A stretch of DNA of 64,000 nt, taken from positions 1-64,000 of the forward strand of contig JAHNUO010000031.1 of the NCBI GenBank assembly GCA_019787685.1, in the 5' to 3' direction. The notes under the pieces are model-generated. The model searched no databases and had not been told where the DNA came from. It saw only the letters and a list, made by a program, of their open reading frames with translations. The stretch's first letter is position 1; each line of letters starts with the position of its first letter. This DNA comes from Chiua virens. Its lineage: Eukaryota; Basidiomycota; Agaricomycetes; Boletales; Boletaceae. Below, piece by piece: positions 36,025 through 47,577 of this stretch. A program made the translations under genes and the position numbers.

Positions 36025-36292
36025 AGTAACAACTCGGATGGTGGCACAGGTCACCGTGTGCCGTGACAGGTGTGTCGTCTGACTTGTCTGACGTCACTTA
36101 GAGTTCTGCAGCGGCGTAAGGGTAGTGGTGCAGGGTTCGATAGGGGCGATGATGCTATGCAAGGAGGTGTTAACCGAGGCGAAAATTTTCTGAGAGTGAA
36201 GCGAAGGTGTGTCGTGAGTGAGGTGAATAATGAGTGGATGGGTTGTCATTGTCTGTACCAACTTCTGGAAGTCCCTCGCGGTGGGCTCCAGT

Positions 36293-36905
36293 TGAAGGTA
36301 ATATATCCTGGCTGTAGTGCAATACTCAGGGGGATTGAAAGAAATAGAAAGAGGGTGAAGGAATGCGATTCCGTTCGACCCAGGGACAACACTGAGTTGG
36401 TGAACGACGAATAATGGTTTTTGAGTAGTCCGAGATGAATCCGGGGCGAATCCGGATTAAAACGGATAGAAAAGCGGACACGGCAGTCCGATCCGGATTG
36501 AGAAAATACGAGGAGAGCGAGAGAAAATGAACGTCGACTGAAAACGATGTGAGACAGATGCACACAGGCAAAAGCTACTGTATTTTGTCAATACAGTGAA
36601 TTTATAGTCCTTGGGAATACCCTCAGACTCGTCCTAAGTAAGGATAATAATAAAAAGAAGGTTTTCGTACAGTATAAAGTTCGAGAGGCACCCGAATGTC
36701 CCTGAAAGGGCTGCGTGACATGGTCTAGCCAATGCTAAGTATGAATAAGGAGCATCAAAAATAAAATAAAAGAGTCCGAGGCAAAACGGGCGCGGATACA
36801 GCAATCCGGATGAGTTTGCACATGCAGACAGATCAGGATCAGGATCGGGTGACGACAGGGTGCGGAAACGTGCTATGCGAGCACAGGGAATACCTATTCC
36901 CTACA
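36293..36905 (-). repeat. 5' LTR of the gag-only element
   Basis: It is collinear with 32466-33078 (offset 3827). Four of the seven differences are CpG in the other LTR and TpG or CpA here, for example at 36566. A TATA box lies at 36600-36606 on the - strand and would drive the gag transcript. Confidence 0.88.
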
Positions 36906-39005
36906 ACGTCTCGGACCTCTAGGATTCTACATCTATCCCAATCTAGTAGTCGATCTACTGCACGAATTTGAGCTAGGACTGCTCAAAATGATTTTGAAAC
37001 ACTTGCTACGCATCCTCTATGCATGCGACCCCAAGCGACTCGATCTTTTGAACCAAAGGTGAAGGATTCATTGTATATCGATGATTATAGATGAGCCAAT
37101 GTCACCAAAGATATTCCGCAGTACCATCTTTCGGCGATGCCATTCGGCCTTTCCCCGAAAATGTTGTTAATACTACCCAGCAACCAGCGAGGTTTTTTGA
37201 AGATGTCCTACAGGTCACACTTAATTGATTCCCTGAACACCCACAGGCTTGCCGATGGGATTGTTACAGTGTGCTATCCCAGCATTCGAAGGGTTACTTC
37301 CCCCTGCGCATGGGGAGATAGTTCAAACGCTTCTATTCTGGATGGCGGAATGGCATGCCCTAGCGAAACTTAGATTGCACACCAAGGACACGCTCAGTCT
37401 CCTGCGTCATGCTCTTTGGGGGCTTGGGATGCAAGTACGTCTCTTTCAGAAGGTCACTTGTGCCGCCTTCGATACAAAAGAACTCCCCCAAGAATCTGCC
37501 CGAAGACAGAGAAGGGAGTTTGCAGATCTCAAATCTGGTAGATGCAGAAACCCCGCGACCGCATCCTCCCTCAGAAAAACACTCAACATCAACACATACA
37601 AGTTCCACTCGCTGGGCGACTATGGCTTGATGATTGAGAGATTCAGCCCCACCGATCTGTATATGACTCAAGTAGTGAGTATTTCTTCATCTCCATACCG
37701 AGCTGATGACGAGTCAGATCCAGGGAGAGCGATCTCACAAAATGATCAAACGCATTTATGGGAACTCAAACAAGAAGGCTATTGAGGAGCATTTTGGGAA
37801 ACAGGAAAGGCGCCAGACAATTCTCCGTCGACAGTGTGAGATAACCAATGCAATGGACGAAGACGAAGTACCAGACACGGTGCCGCTAATGCACCACTAC
37901 ATGACCAATAGAGTGCAAAGAGATAATGTATTCAATCTCACGCAACTCCTCCACGAAAATGAGGGAGACCCCGCCATAAAGGTGAGCCCCGTCATGACCG
38001 TGGCTCCAACAATCTCATAGGAGGATACAGAACTTCATGCCACTTCTCAAGGATCACCTCCTGTCTAGGTTACTGGGTCTTGAATTCGATGGAGACGAGT
38101 GAGAATTCACGTCAGAGCAGCACAATGCAATCCGACTGGTAAACATGGACCGAGTTGTCAGTTCCAAGCTACTGTGCATCAACTACACGACCTATGATGT
38201 TCGTCGAGACCATGACACGATCCGAGTGAAGTCGTTGCAGGCTGTGATGACGATGTCCAGAGATGACGCACACCCTTACTGGTACGCTCAAGTCCTCATG
38301 GCGTTCCATCTCATGGTGTCATTCCATCACGAAGGGGCGATTCGTTGGGAGAATATGGAAGTACTTTGGGTCCGTTGGCTTGGCATCGATCCTGAACATA
38401 AGTGGGGATTTAAGGAAGCCCGTCTACCAAAGGTCGGCTTTGTTCCTGATCAACCAGATAGTCTCCCCTTCGGCTTCTTGGATCCGTCGTTGATCCTTCG
38501 CAGATGTCATTTGATCCCAACATTTTCCGAGGGTAGGACCAATGAACTGCTGGCGCCGGGTTGCTCACTAGCAAGACAACAAGGAGAAATGGGCGACTGG
38601 GCAGCGTTCTACGTTAATATGTAAGTCTTATTATTCTACACTAATTTACATTCTAATGACGAAAGCAGCTTTGCCGACCATGACATGTTTGCCAGATTTG
38701 CGGGGATAGGGGTCGGGCACCTCACCCTCATGCAAAATCGGGCCCGAGAAGGTTTGTTCAAGGAAACTAATGATGTGTTTGATGATGAACTTGAAGATGT
38801 GGAGATGCTGGAGGCCGATATGGAGTCTGAGGCAGAAGCAGCGACAGGTGACGATCACAATGGATTGGATGATGAAGTCGATGACGAAGAAGTCAATGAG
38901 GATGAGGGTAATGGCGAGGGTGAGGGAGGAGAAGACTCAGAGGACGAGGACAGCAGGCTTGAGAATTATGACAGCGAGGAAGACTCGGACTATCCTGATT
39001 TCTAG

Positions 39006-39535
39006 ATTACTATGCTATGGCAACTCGGACCAACCAGCTAATATGATAATGATGCGAAGCGCACACGGCGGACGACATACATGACAAAATCGTCCTACAG
39101 ATTACAGACAAGGTACTGGCTACAATACCGATCAAAGCAGGCTAGGTAGTTGCAGCTCCCCCAACAATGTCAGTTAGATACCACTATGCAGACTAATGCA
39201 GTCATGCCACGGATGACGTAGTATACCAGAGTGGGACAACAGATATTTCAACAGCACTCATTACTGCATAGGATACAGATGCCGCGAGCGCTCCTGTCTG
39301 TGTACAAACGACATCAGTCTTACAAACTGCACGGAAAAACCATAATAGTGTTACATTGTTCCGTAAACCAGATAGCTAATGATGTATTAATTTTTCTAAC
39401 TGCCCAGACATCTCCCGTCTATAAAGGGTATGGAATACCCTAGTAAGGGACTTATCGTCCCTTAGGAATGTATATCGGGCTGATACATTCGTTGACCCTA
39501 ATACCGGGGACTTTAGATTCTCCTGATGAACATAC
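39006..39535. other. Intergenic, 3' flank of the Plavaka gene
   Basis: I see no coding family. The right inverted repeat of the transposon should be here but was not identified. Confidence 0.4.
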
Positions 39536-39767
39536 CGAGGAAGATATAACCCGTGCTTGGATTCTCGATCTGCTTCCCGTAACAACCTGGGCTAGGGCAT
39601 GGTGTGTTTTAACCTGGAATCCCCTCGCACAGCTAATCAGCGACCTAAACTCACGAACGTGTTCCCTCTCTTTTCAAGACGATATTGTATGCAGGCAAAA
39701 TAGTTTGTGGATCTTTACGGAACCCATCGCTTGTTTCGAAGATGAGGATTTCCGTGGTAAGTGCCAT
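39536..39767 (-). pseudogene. ABM-like gene, 5' fragment (copy 2)
   Basis: It has the two 5' exons only. Exon 1 starts at ATG 39767 with T-T-E-I-L-I-F-E-T-S-D and ends before a GTGAGT intron. Exon 2 encodes Y-G-K-Q-I-E-N-P-S-T-G-Y and ends at 39536 with a GTATG donor. The exons carrying the rest of the domain are missing to the left. It complements copy 1, which has only the 3' exons. Upstream flank (about 39840-40400) resembles that of copy 3 (about 42390-43165). Confidence 0.65.
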
Positions 39768-39839
39768 CGTGTCAACGAGGGAGTCAAACTTCTAGGACTG
39801 CTCGAGTCCTCTATCTAATGGACTGGGACTTTCCATCGC

Positions 39840-40400
39840 TTATATTCTGTGAAGGTGAACAGAATCCGAGGCTATTTCGTAACTATTTCATATCAATCTG
39901 CTGTCATTCAATTGGTCGAATGGAGGTCCAGGTTATAATAGTGGCGAGCATCGGAGACGTGAAGACGCCTCTGCTTGGAGTACTTTGCTTCGGCATCTCA
40001 TGCTCTGTTAGTCCACACGCCGCAAATCCGACGGCACTCACTCGACAGTGGTAAATCATCCTTCAGATATGGTGTGTTCAAGGAGAGCGGGAGATGGCGG
40101 GTTTGAGACTCGGATCCCTTTGCAGTGCGACACTGTTAACGTTCTGGGTTCCAATTCGCTGCTGGTGCAAGTATAGGACTCACGAACGAGATTATGGCCG
40201 AACGACACTGAGGAGTAGCGCGGAACCAAAGAACATTATTGCCGGGTCCTCCAAAAACTACAACGGCATATTTTTCAGAAAGAGGCTAGTAGCTACAATG
40301 ATGAATTAAGCAGCTTTCTGCTGATAGATGCCAAGTACTAACTCCTAGCAATGTTAAAGGCACGGAATGTCCCAGCCTTACACCTGCGTCACGATCCTGA
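39840..40400. repeat. Diverged duplicate of the flank at about 42390-43165
   Basis: Shared words in the same order include AGACGCCTCTGCTTGG, ACGCCGCA(A/G)ATCCGAC, AATTC(G/A)CTGCTGG and GCACG(G)AATGTCCCAGCC. Both lie upstream of broken ABM copies, so an ancient direct duplication carried gene plus promoter. Confidence 0.55.
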
Positions 40401-40995
40401 CCTCTTATTTAGTTAGGAGGTAAAACAAGTTTTAATCATGGTATTTGTTCCAGGAGCATGCCAGTGATAGACGCGGGCGCGAGAGGAAGGATCTCAGGTG
40501 AGTCGGACGACATGGAGTAGCACAAGTACTGTTCTTGCTTGAACGCACGAGATTATATAATAGTAATGATACATAGTGAGTTGTTCCCACGAATTATGGG
40601 GGGCGATAGAAATTGTCAAGCAAGGTAATATAGTTTGGTCTAATGTCGAGTCAAGTTGGCAACAGAGCGTTCGTCTGTGTACTATGTATGCTACCGCGTC
40701 TGCTCGATCATGTATATCATGGCATAGCCGCTCTGCTCGTCGTTCCTGTCTTTCTCTAGTGTCAAGCTTGTCTATCCTTGTGTCCAACGCTCTGTGAGAT
40801 CCACGGGCTCTAGTGATCCTGACATACTCAATGTGACCCACGCCATAGAACTGCAGGTTTGAATTCAGTGGACCGACTCGGGAACGAGCCACCCCCAATC
40901 CGGGTCCATTGACACATGTTATAGTACTTATTCACCACTGGACTACTTATTCACTACTACATACGCAGCGAGATCACCTGCCTCTCTAAAACAAT
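40401..40995. other. Non-coding; pol III box-like motifs
   Basis: No gene is seen. On the - strand there is an A-box-like TAGTCCAGTGG (complement of 40935-40945) and, 44 bp on, a B-box-like GGCTCGTTCCC (complement of 40880-40890). It could be a decayed tRNA-related repeat; weak. Confidence 0.3.
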
Positions 40996-41785
40996 TCACA
41001 GTTGATATTGCGACAAGTGAGAATGATAGATGTGTTCTCTATGACAAAGTTCGTGCAACTTGGCAACCGCCGCAGCCGCCGCAGGCCGCGCGATAAGGTC
41101 CCAGTGTGCCTATGAAATCAAGAATTAGCTCCGGGTCTTCCCTGCACGATCGGAACAGTCGTATTACGCGCCATCAACTTACCTGTACTGTCGGATACCC
41201 GACAATCACAATATACTTGCTCGCGTCCTCGACTGTTTTCCCCCACACAAGCATCTTTCCGGTTTTCTCTGAGGCCTCGACCAACAGATCAACCACGGCT
41301 TTCGCGATTCTCGGGTGCTTTCAGTGTCAATATAGACACCTCGGTGACAGGTTGGTTGAGGGCGATCGTCGGGCCTGAGAATTGCACATGATACATTTCT
41401 TGCTTTCCACTCCCTCCGAAGCATGGCTCGAGGGCCGCCTTAATAGCTGAGAAGGATGGACCATCTATCACAGCCTTGTGCGCTTCGTAGCTGTCCCAAT
41501 CTACAACAGATTAGTGACAAAGCCTCGGAATGCAAGATGTGGGCGCGACATACGGACGAAACCATATCCCGTATTTGAGTTCTCGATCTGCTTCCCGTAA
41601 TAAATCGGACTACAGCGGGTGTGTTTAGCCTGGAATCCGGCCCTCAAATCGCATTGAGGCCTAAGACTCACGCATGCACTCCTTCCGTTTTCAAAATACC
41701 TTTGAGTGCTGGGAGGATTGTTTGTGGGTCTTTACGGAACTGCATCGCTTGTTTCGAAGATGAAGATTTCCGTGGTGGGTGCCAT
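40996..41785 (-). pseudogene. ABM-like gene, frameshifted (copy 3)
   Basis: All four exons are present: start M-A-P-T-T-E-I-F-I-F-E at 41785, Y-Y-G-K-Q-I-E, the W-D-S-Y-E-A-H exon (about 41500) and the last exon ending in TGA at 40996-40998. One extra base near 41740, relative to copies 2 and 5, shifts the frame after S-D-A. Without it the frame continues F-R-K-D-P-Q-T-I-L. A second shift is likely near 41297, where the W-D-S-Y frame ends soon after A-P-E-N-R-E. Confidence 0.65.
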
Positions 41786-43169
41786 TGTGTCGATGTGGGC
41801 AGGACTGTTCTGCTGTTCAATTGATGAGCACGCTGAGTTGGACTTTCCACCTCTTATATTCCGAACTTGATGAATAGAGTCCGAGATCGTTTCACAATTG
41901 GTTCGCACTTGTATTGCTTATCGAATACCCCGGGTACAACGAAGCTGGAATGACGCACATATGGGGATGAGGAGGTGCGCAGTATGCTCAGCGAAACGAC
42001 ATCTGTGGGAGTGGTCCGGGAGGAGCGGAGTAGCCCTGTCACGTTTGTACTCCATTTCACATATGGGACTATCTGCCGGTGAGCACGTCAACGTCCGATA
42101 CAGTTTTGCTCCACTCGGCATTCCCCTGCCCTGCCAGCATTGCCTTGGAAGGTAGTTCATGATCGGGGTAGCGGAACCTCCTATAATGACAGCTGTCACA
42201 GGCTTGAAACTGACACTGCCTGTCCGTCACCTTTACCTGTTTCAAGTTGTTCCCGTGCGTATGTATTGAATCCTTCGTGGAATCCGTCTCCGATCGGAGG
42301 AGGGAGGCCCTGGTTCAGGGCGCACAAACAGGACTGATATGTCAGGAGTCTCTCAAACTCGGTACCTCCACCCACTCGACTTGCTACCATTCGGACGGGC
42401 CAAATCGAGGTCCAACTTGAAGTTACGATAGAGCAGCGAGCATCGAGGGCGTTCTAAAGACGCCTCTGCTTGGGGGTTTTCGCTCTGGCTATACGTGTAA
42501 CAGTCCAAGTAACGTACAGTTCGAAGCTGAACGACCAAATCCGCCAAGAAACCTAGAAACCTGCTCGGGTGGTGAACGGATCTGGAGTGGTGCACTGACC
42601 ACAACGATGGATGGTTCCGGAGTACTACTTGAGCTCTGGCTTCTCAGAAAATTTCACTCCCCGTTGGCGGTGGTCGTTTCAACACAGGGCTTCTTCCCAA
42701 CCAACAGTTGGCTGCAAGGATCTATCGTGGTGCCGGTCGGAGTTTTGGAATTGCGCATGTTGTTGACGTGGCACGCCGCAGATCCGACTGGATTCCCAGT
42801 CGCGATCGTGCTGGACTCGACGTTAGTAATTCGTCCTTGAGATCTCGAGATATGGAGTGGATAACGGTTCTGAGTTTAAATTGTCCTTTGCAGTAAACCA
42901 TATGGACCCTACCAAGTGATACTAGAAACTGGAACTCCAGTTCTTTCCTCTCGAGGGTCATGTACATGGTTAATGTTCTGAATTCCAACTAGCTGCTGGC
43001 GACCTCGAAGTGTAGTCAACAACGGGAATCACCACGGAATCGATGGACATTATTATGTAATATTGTCGTCTCCCAAAACTATGTACAACGGCGTGAATTC
43101 TTCAGAGTGAGAGACATCAAGTTATTCGAAAGCGTCATAAGCACGAAATGTCCCAGCCAAGTGCCCACG
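41786..43169. other. Intergenic with duplicated flank
   Basis: I found no gene I could support. The right part (about 42390-43165) is the diverged partner of 39840-40400. Confidence 0.4.
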
Positions 43170-45703
43170 TCACGACTGTACTTTACCGTCTTGATGATCC
43201 TCACGACGCTTGAGGCTTCCTGCTGCCTTAACCTTCTTCCGTCTTTCAAGTAAAGCTCTCTTTACAAGCCACCTCTCTGATCGATAACCCGCTCTCCAGT
43301 GACTGTACGGACGACGCCGTGGAAGGTGCACGTGCTGGTGGACTAGGTCGCTTCCGCCGAATGGCAACACCTTTTTTGCGACCGAGCACGCTCGAAGTCG
43401 TAGACGACGTCGTGTGCAACGATGCGTTGCGGGTATCAGTCGTACTGTGCCCGGCAGACTGTACCGTGCCATTTCTCGACGCGCTATAGTCAGAGACCAT
43501 CGGTGTCTCCATGGCTCGGCGTATGTTCCGTCTTTCCCGATCGCAGTGTGTTGTTGTCCTGAACCTACGAGATCGCGATCGAAATGCAACGGCATGCGAA
43601 CAGAGTCAGATAGGAGGCTCGATTGTAACGTGACTTGCGACGGCGTGATGGAGAGGGGAACAGAACCAGAACTGGGACCGGGACTAATTATCGGCCGGGG
43701 TAGAGGCAGGAACATACGGGCTAGGTCCAGTTGAGATTCACGCTTCGCGGCCAGCGCCGACCAAGTAGACGGAATCGGGTCCCCATACCCGTACTTGCGT
43801 AGATTGGCGCGCGCGGCGGCGGAGTCCGTGGAGTACAGGCTGCCAGTGTCAGCGATGAATGAATTTGGGTGTCGTCGGTGTGTACTTGCGCTCGGGTCAT
43901 TGTTAAGACTAGACGCATCTGAAGAGAGGAAATCGATTCCCCCTACTGTCCCTTCCCTGATGCGAGGTAGCCCCAAATCGTTTGACCTCGTCAAGGAGCT
44001 ATCAAACCCTGAATAGGTCGCATTCTGATGGTTAGTTTTCGTTTCCTGGGATGGAGCAGGTAGGAGCAGTGAGACGCGTGGGAGAAATAGGGGACCGCCG
44101 AGATGCAGCCCGTTTGGGTGCCGGCTGTAAACATTGAACCATTAACGGGCTCCTCTGCACGAAGCTCAGAGTCCGACGATCGAGTTCCCGTCATGGCGTC
44201 GACCGCCTGCCAAAAAGATGACTTGAGGGTGTTCGTCCAGCGTAGAGCGTCAGGCGGAGGGTTCGCAACAACCCTCTCTTCTCGATCATTCTTCCCAAGC
44301 GGCATCCTCGTCGTACCACTCGACCCTGCATCCGGAGTCGAATACAAGTGCCCGCCATACAGTGGATTTTTATATGTCTGGACAGTCGGTTCCAGGACGC
44401 GCCGTCGCGTGCGTCTCAGAGCTGCGACGTTATCCGTGTTCCTCCCCCAGGAAGTTGTAGCAGGACCAGGAGGCTCCAAAAGATCCCCGCCTTCGAAGTA
44501 AAAGGTCGACCACCTGAACCAACACGGCTAGTCTGTAACGCGTTCTCTCCAGCAGGGTTTGTGTCGACTCTTCTGGTGTTCGTGTCCGGTACAAGTCCAC
44601 TAATCCGCTGTAAGCGAGGCACGTTCATCCCGCCCTCGTCCCCACTGGTGATGTCTCCTGGCACTCTATTTGCAACACGAAGTCTCCCAAGCGTACGCGT
44701 GCTCTCTTGGACTGATCAGTTCCGACTGTAATCGCTCCGCACTTGGGCGCGAAGAGGCTGTGCTGATGTTTGGTTCCAAAGTTGAGTTCTGGAATCCTGG
44801 ATCATTTGTGGGATGCGAAGCCCGATGCCCAGTATCTGGCGCAGACCGAGTGGTGCCGTCCTGCGGCGTGCCATCATCTGAAGCTGGGATCGTGTGTGGG
44901 ACAAGCAAGGAGATTGGACGAACTCCTGCGGACGATAGACGCTGGAAGGTAATATGGGTGTGCTTGCGCCCCCACGAGAGTCTGAAGTCCCTTTTCAGAT
45001 TTGTTCACGTCATCAGTGGAGGGGCTACCAGTGTCAGAGACAGAATTTCCATTTCCATGAAGCCAAGGATCCTCCAACTCGAGGACGCGCTTCCGTGAGC
45101 GCGATCGTATCCACCATGCTATGAATGCAGAGACACATCCGATAAACGAGACTGAGGCGAGGACTATAGCCAGGTAGAATGGTGCACCGACGCCGTGGTC
45201 TTTCGGATTAGATACCGCAGTCGGAGTTGGAGTTGGGTAATTAACAGTAGGGATAGACGGAAGATTTGTGTCGGTATCTGTTGCATTAACTGAAGAATTA
45301 TAACTTAATGACGCGGAGGGAGAGATAAGCGTGGAGGTGGGGGTGGGTATGACGGTGGGGGAGGATGCGCCGGTTGGGGAGGCAGTTGTGACGTCAAGGT
45401 TTGGGAGAGGTGAGACGGTGCTTGGTCCACTCGCCACAGAATGTGCACCTGTGTCGCTTGCAGTGAATATCTAGGTGATGTCAATCACCAAGAACCTACG
45501 CGAAACGAATGGAAACTGACTCTCGAAGGTTGTGAGGTGACTCCGCCATCATAGCCTATGAGTGAAACTTGTCCGTCCGACCCAAACACAAGTGTAAGCG
45601 CTCTATCTTGATGCTTGTTCACAGTAACGGGAAGGGACGATAACGACCTGAACGTCATTATCTGAGAGAAATACTTGGAATCATTGAAGCGCGCCAGGCG
45701 CAA
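43170..45703 (-). CDS. Single-pass membrane protein with Ser/Thr-rich ectodomain
   Basis: Several exons read on the - strand. The N-terminal part (about 45703-45510) has a beta-rich pattern with F-G-S-D-G-Q-V-S-L-I-G-Y-D. The next exon (from about 45465) encodes a Ser/Thr/Pro-rich stretch, then one hydrophobic helix A-P-F-Y-L-A-I-V-L-A-S-V-S-F-I-G (about 45180-45120) followed by the basic stop-transfer R-S-R-S-R-K-R. The cytoplasmic part is long, polar and low complexity, with a W-T-N-T-L-K-S-S-F-W block (about 44220), and ends in a Lys/Arg-rich tail at 43170. This architecture matches conserved but uncharacterised Agaricomycete plasma-membrane proteins, possibly wall sensors. The first exon and signal peptide are not resolved, and the exon joins at 44.4-44.9 kb are approximate. 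Confidence 0.5.
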
Positions 45704-46751
45704 AGGACAAACGTGAAGGAAAGGATGGATACTACTAGCGTTTCAAGGAGTGTGGGTCCGGGAAGAAGAGTGTGCAGCGACAGACCGAATGCTCGGGTAC
45801 TAGTGCTTGTCATCCATCTCATTGTGAATCAGGCCACATTGAAAATAGCTGCATGATATCGGTTTGGTCCATTCATGATTCCGAGGAGGTCAATATCAGC
45901 GTTCTCATGGCCGAAACTAAAATCCTCCAGTGCATCTTCGGGATCCCATTGACGGTCTCTGCAAGAAAGTTCGATCTGAGGGATGAAAATGAGTAAACAG
46001 ATAGGAACATCCATATCGTTGGGATTTGTTCAAGTGCGCCACTGGCAGAGGCCTCTGAGATTTCCGGGCCGGAAGTTAGAGCGGAGCTTTTGTAAGTATA
46101 ACCATAAAAGTTTTTCTCCGCTTGAGAACGGAATACTTGAATTCTGAGGATATGATGGTACTGGCATTTCGAGATCAGGCCTCAGGTCCCGTTGGGCGTC
46201 CTGAAATCGTTAGCAGTTCCCATTACACGTATCAATCCTTGCGATCTGATCGAATCACCTCAAAGTAGCGCGGTCATGTCCGGCTTTCCGAACTCCTGGC
46301 GATTTCCTTACTAATTGGACTCATCGGTGGAGCGCAGCGTCGCCGCTACGACTCAGATGTATGTAAGTAACTATTCTGGGAGGCGGAGAAGTGGGTGCGG
46401 GGAAGCACAAACAAAATGGGGGCCCCATCGAATGCGTGGGGAACTCGGAAGTATTTTGGAGGCCGGACGGCACCGTGACACTGATGGGCCGACAGGGTTC
46501 AAACATTCAAGTTCAAGTTTGATGTCCCGTGTCCGGGATAGGAACACTAATTTAAACACGATCAACCACGATGCCTGTCGCACGAAAGCGATTCTAGAAG
46601 CGTACTACTGTTCTGTGTACCGACTTCGGTTGCGACTTCGGTTGCAGCGGGCATCATGGCCACAGCCTCGTGATGCAGGCCATAAAGAGGGAAGCTCCAA
46701 ACAATCAATGGCCCACTAACCAAAGAAATAGTCATCTTTTTCGTCGACATC
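45704..46751. other. Intergenic between divergent genes
   Basis: It separates the membrane-protein gene (-) from an ABM gene (+) and must hold both promoters. A short GACTTCGGTTGC tandem occurs near 46620-46640. No gene is seen. Confidence 0.4.
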
Positions 46752-47577
46752 ATGCCTAAGTGGCAACTCACGACCGAAGTCAACATCTTCGCAGCATCCA
46801 ATGGGTTCCAAAATGACCCAACCATCTGCACCCCAGCATTGCAGATTGTCATGGAAAATGGCGCACACAGGTGAGCCATGGTCCTTAGATGCAAATTTTG
46901 CTGACACACACCACACTGACCCGTAGTCCATGCTATTACGGGGTTCAAATCGAGGACCCGAGCACAGGTTATAACTTCGTCAGTAAGTGGCTCGCACTGT
47001 CTGCATTTTGCATTTGAAGGCTTCATAAATATCATGTCCGTAGATTGGGACAGCCATCAAGCACACATGGATGTCACCGATAATCCAGAGATATTCCCAG
47101 ATCTTCAGGCAGCTCTTAGGCCGTCCCTCGTCTTACCACCAACCATTACGATGTATCATGTCATATTCTCAGACGACCCGGCGACAGGTTTCACCCAACC
47201 TTACACGCAGGTAACCAAACTAGATCTGCAACAACCACCTTTTCCAGAGACCCGCGAGGCCATGAAGGCTATATTGTCAGAGGTTGCAAGTAAGATTGGG
47301 GAGCAGTTTGTGTTTGGACCGACATACGAAGATGGGAACACATATATTGTGATTTGTGGACAGACATCAGCAGAGGTAAGTCAAGGGGCGCGACGAGTCG
47401 CCGGCGACGGACAGTATCCGTTTGGACAGGACGAGAGTTAACCCATCATTCTCACAGGGATTCTGGGAGGATTCTTCGGACACAGAACTGGCTCCATTGA
47501 TCCAGGAGTTGTTCAACCTGGCCAAGAAGGACTTTGATATCCACACGGCGTTGTCGTTGTATGCGAAAGCTGCTTAG
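46752..47577 (+). CDS. ABM-like small protein (copy 4, intact, 208 aa)
   Basis: Four exons (46752-46870, 46927-46982, 47044-47375, 47458-47577) total 627 nt including TAG, so the frame is intact. It is the most diverged member of the local family. The N-terminal half has T-T-E-V-N-I-F and Y-Y-G-V-Q-I-E-D-P, then W-D-S-H-Q-A-H. The C-terminal half has M-Y-H-V-I-F, a strand with T-K-L-D-L and Y-E-D-G-N-T-Y-I-V-I-C-G. The two-half layout and strand pattern resemble antibiotic biosynthesis monooxygenase (ABM)/dimeric alpha-beta-barrel proteins. No catalytic residue can be assigned, so enzyme activity is unproven. No signal peptide; probably cytosolic. Confidence 0.75.

Larger units (their letters stand above)
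32466..36905 (-). mobile_element. Non-autonomous Ty3/gypsy-like LTR retrotransposon (gag only)
   Basis: Two direct 613-bp LTRs (32466-33078 and 36293-36905) enclose 3.2 kb. The target duplication is ACGT (32462-32465 and 36906-36909), and removing the element restores the transposase reading N-A-F-N-E-R-L-G-P-L-G-F. Orientation is set by the gag frame on the - strand and by a candidate tRNA primer-binding site, TGGAGCCCACCGCGAGGG (complement of 36273-36290), two bases from the 5' LTR. I see no protease, reverse transcriptase, RNase H or integrase, so the element needs another element's enzymes. The LTRs differ at seven positions in 613 bp. Confidence 0.85.
29573..39005 (+). pseudogene. Plavaka-type DNA transposase, interrupted by two retroelement insertions
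   Basis: The product begins with a Cys/His finger (K-C-G-Q-D-C ... Q-R-G-L-N-Q-H) followed by blocks characteristic of the Plavaka transposases of basidiomycetes: W-R-L-M-N-W-V-Y-S-G-S (about 30405), M-F-W-S-D-S-T-Q-L-A (about 30960), A-W-P-I-Y-L-F-F-G-N-L-S-K-Y (about 31010), C-K-R-E-L-V-H-A-I-W (about 31240), Y-S-A-D-Y-P-E-K (about 31375) and C-P-C-P-R-C-L (about 31490). After the insertions come L-L-H-E-F-E-L-G (about 36960), F-E-G-L-L-P (about 37285), N-T-Y-K-F-H-S-L-G-D-Y (about 37600), N-Y-T-T-Y-D-V-R-R-D (about 38185) and an acidic tail to TAG at 39003-39005. A solo LTR sits in an intron (31712-32418) and a whole LTR element in an exon (32466-36905). An in-frame TGA at 38100-38102 adds to the damage. 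Terminal inverted repeats were not found. Confidence 0.85.

Noticed and set aside
20404..38102. UGA recoding (selenocysteine or a variant genetic code) to explain the in-frame TGAs
   Set aside because: UGA is the natural terminator of the copia polyprotein, FunK1 and giant genes A and C here. The TGAs are not at Cys-like positions and occur mainly in repeat-linked genes that carry other damage.
29049..39535. CACTA-type terminal repeats for the Plavaka element
   Set aside because: Scattered CACTA/TAGTG words were seen but no matched pair with a target duplication.
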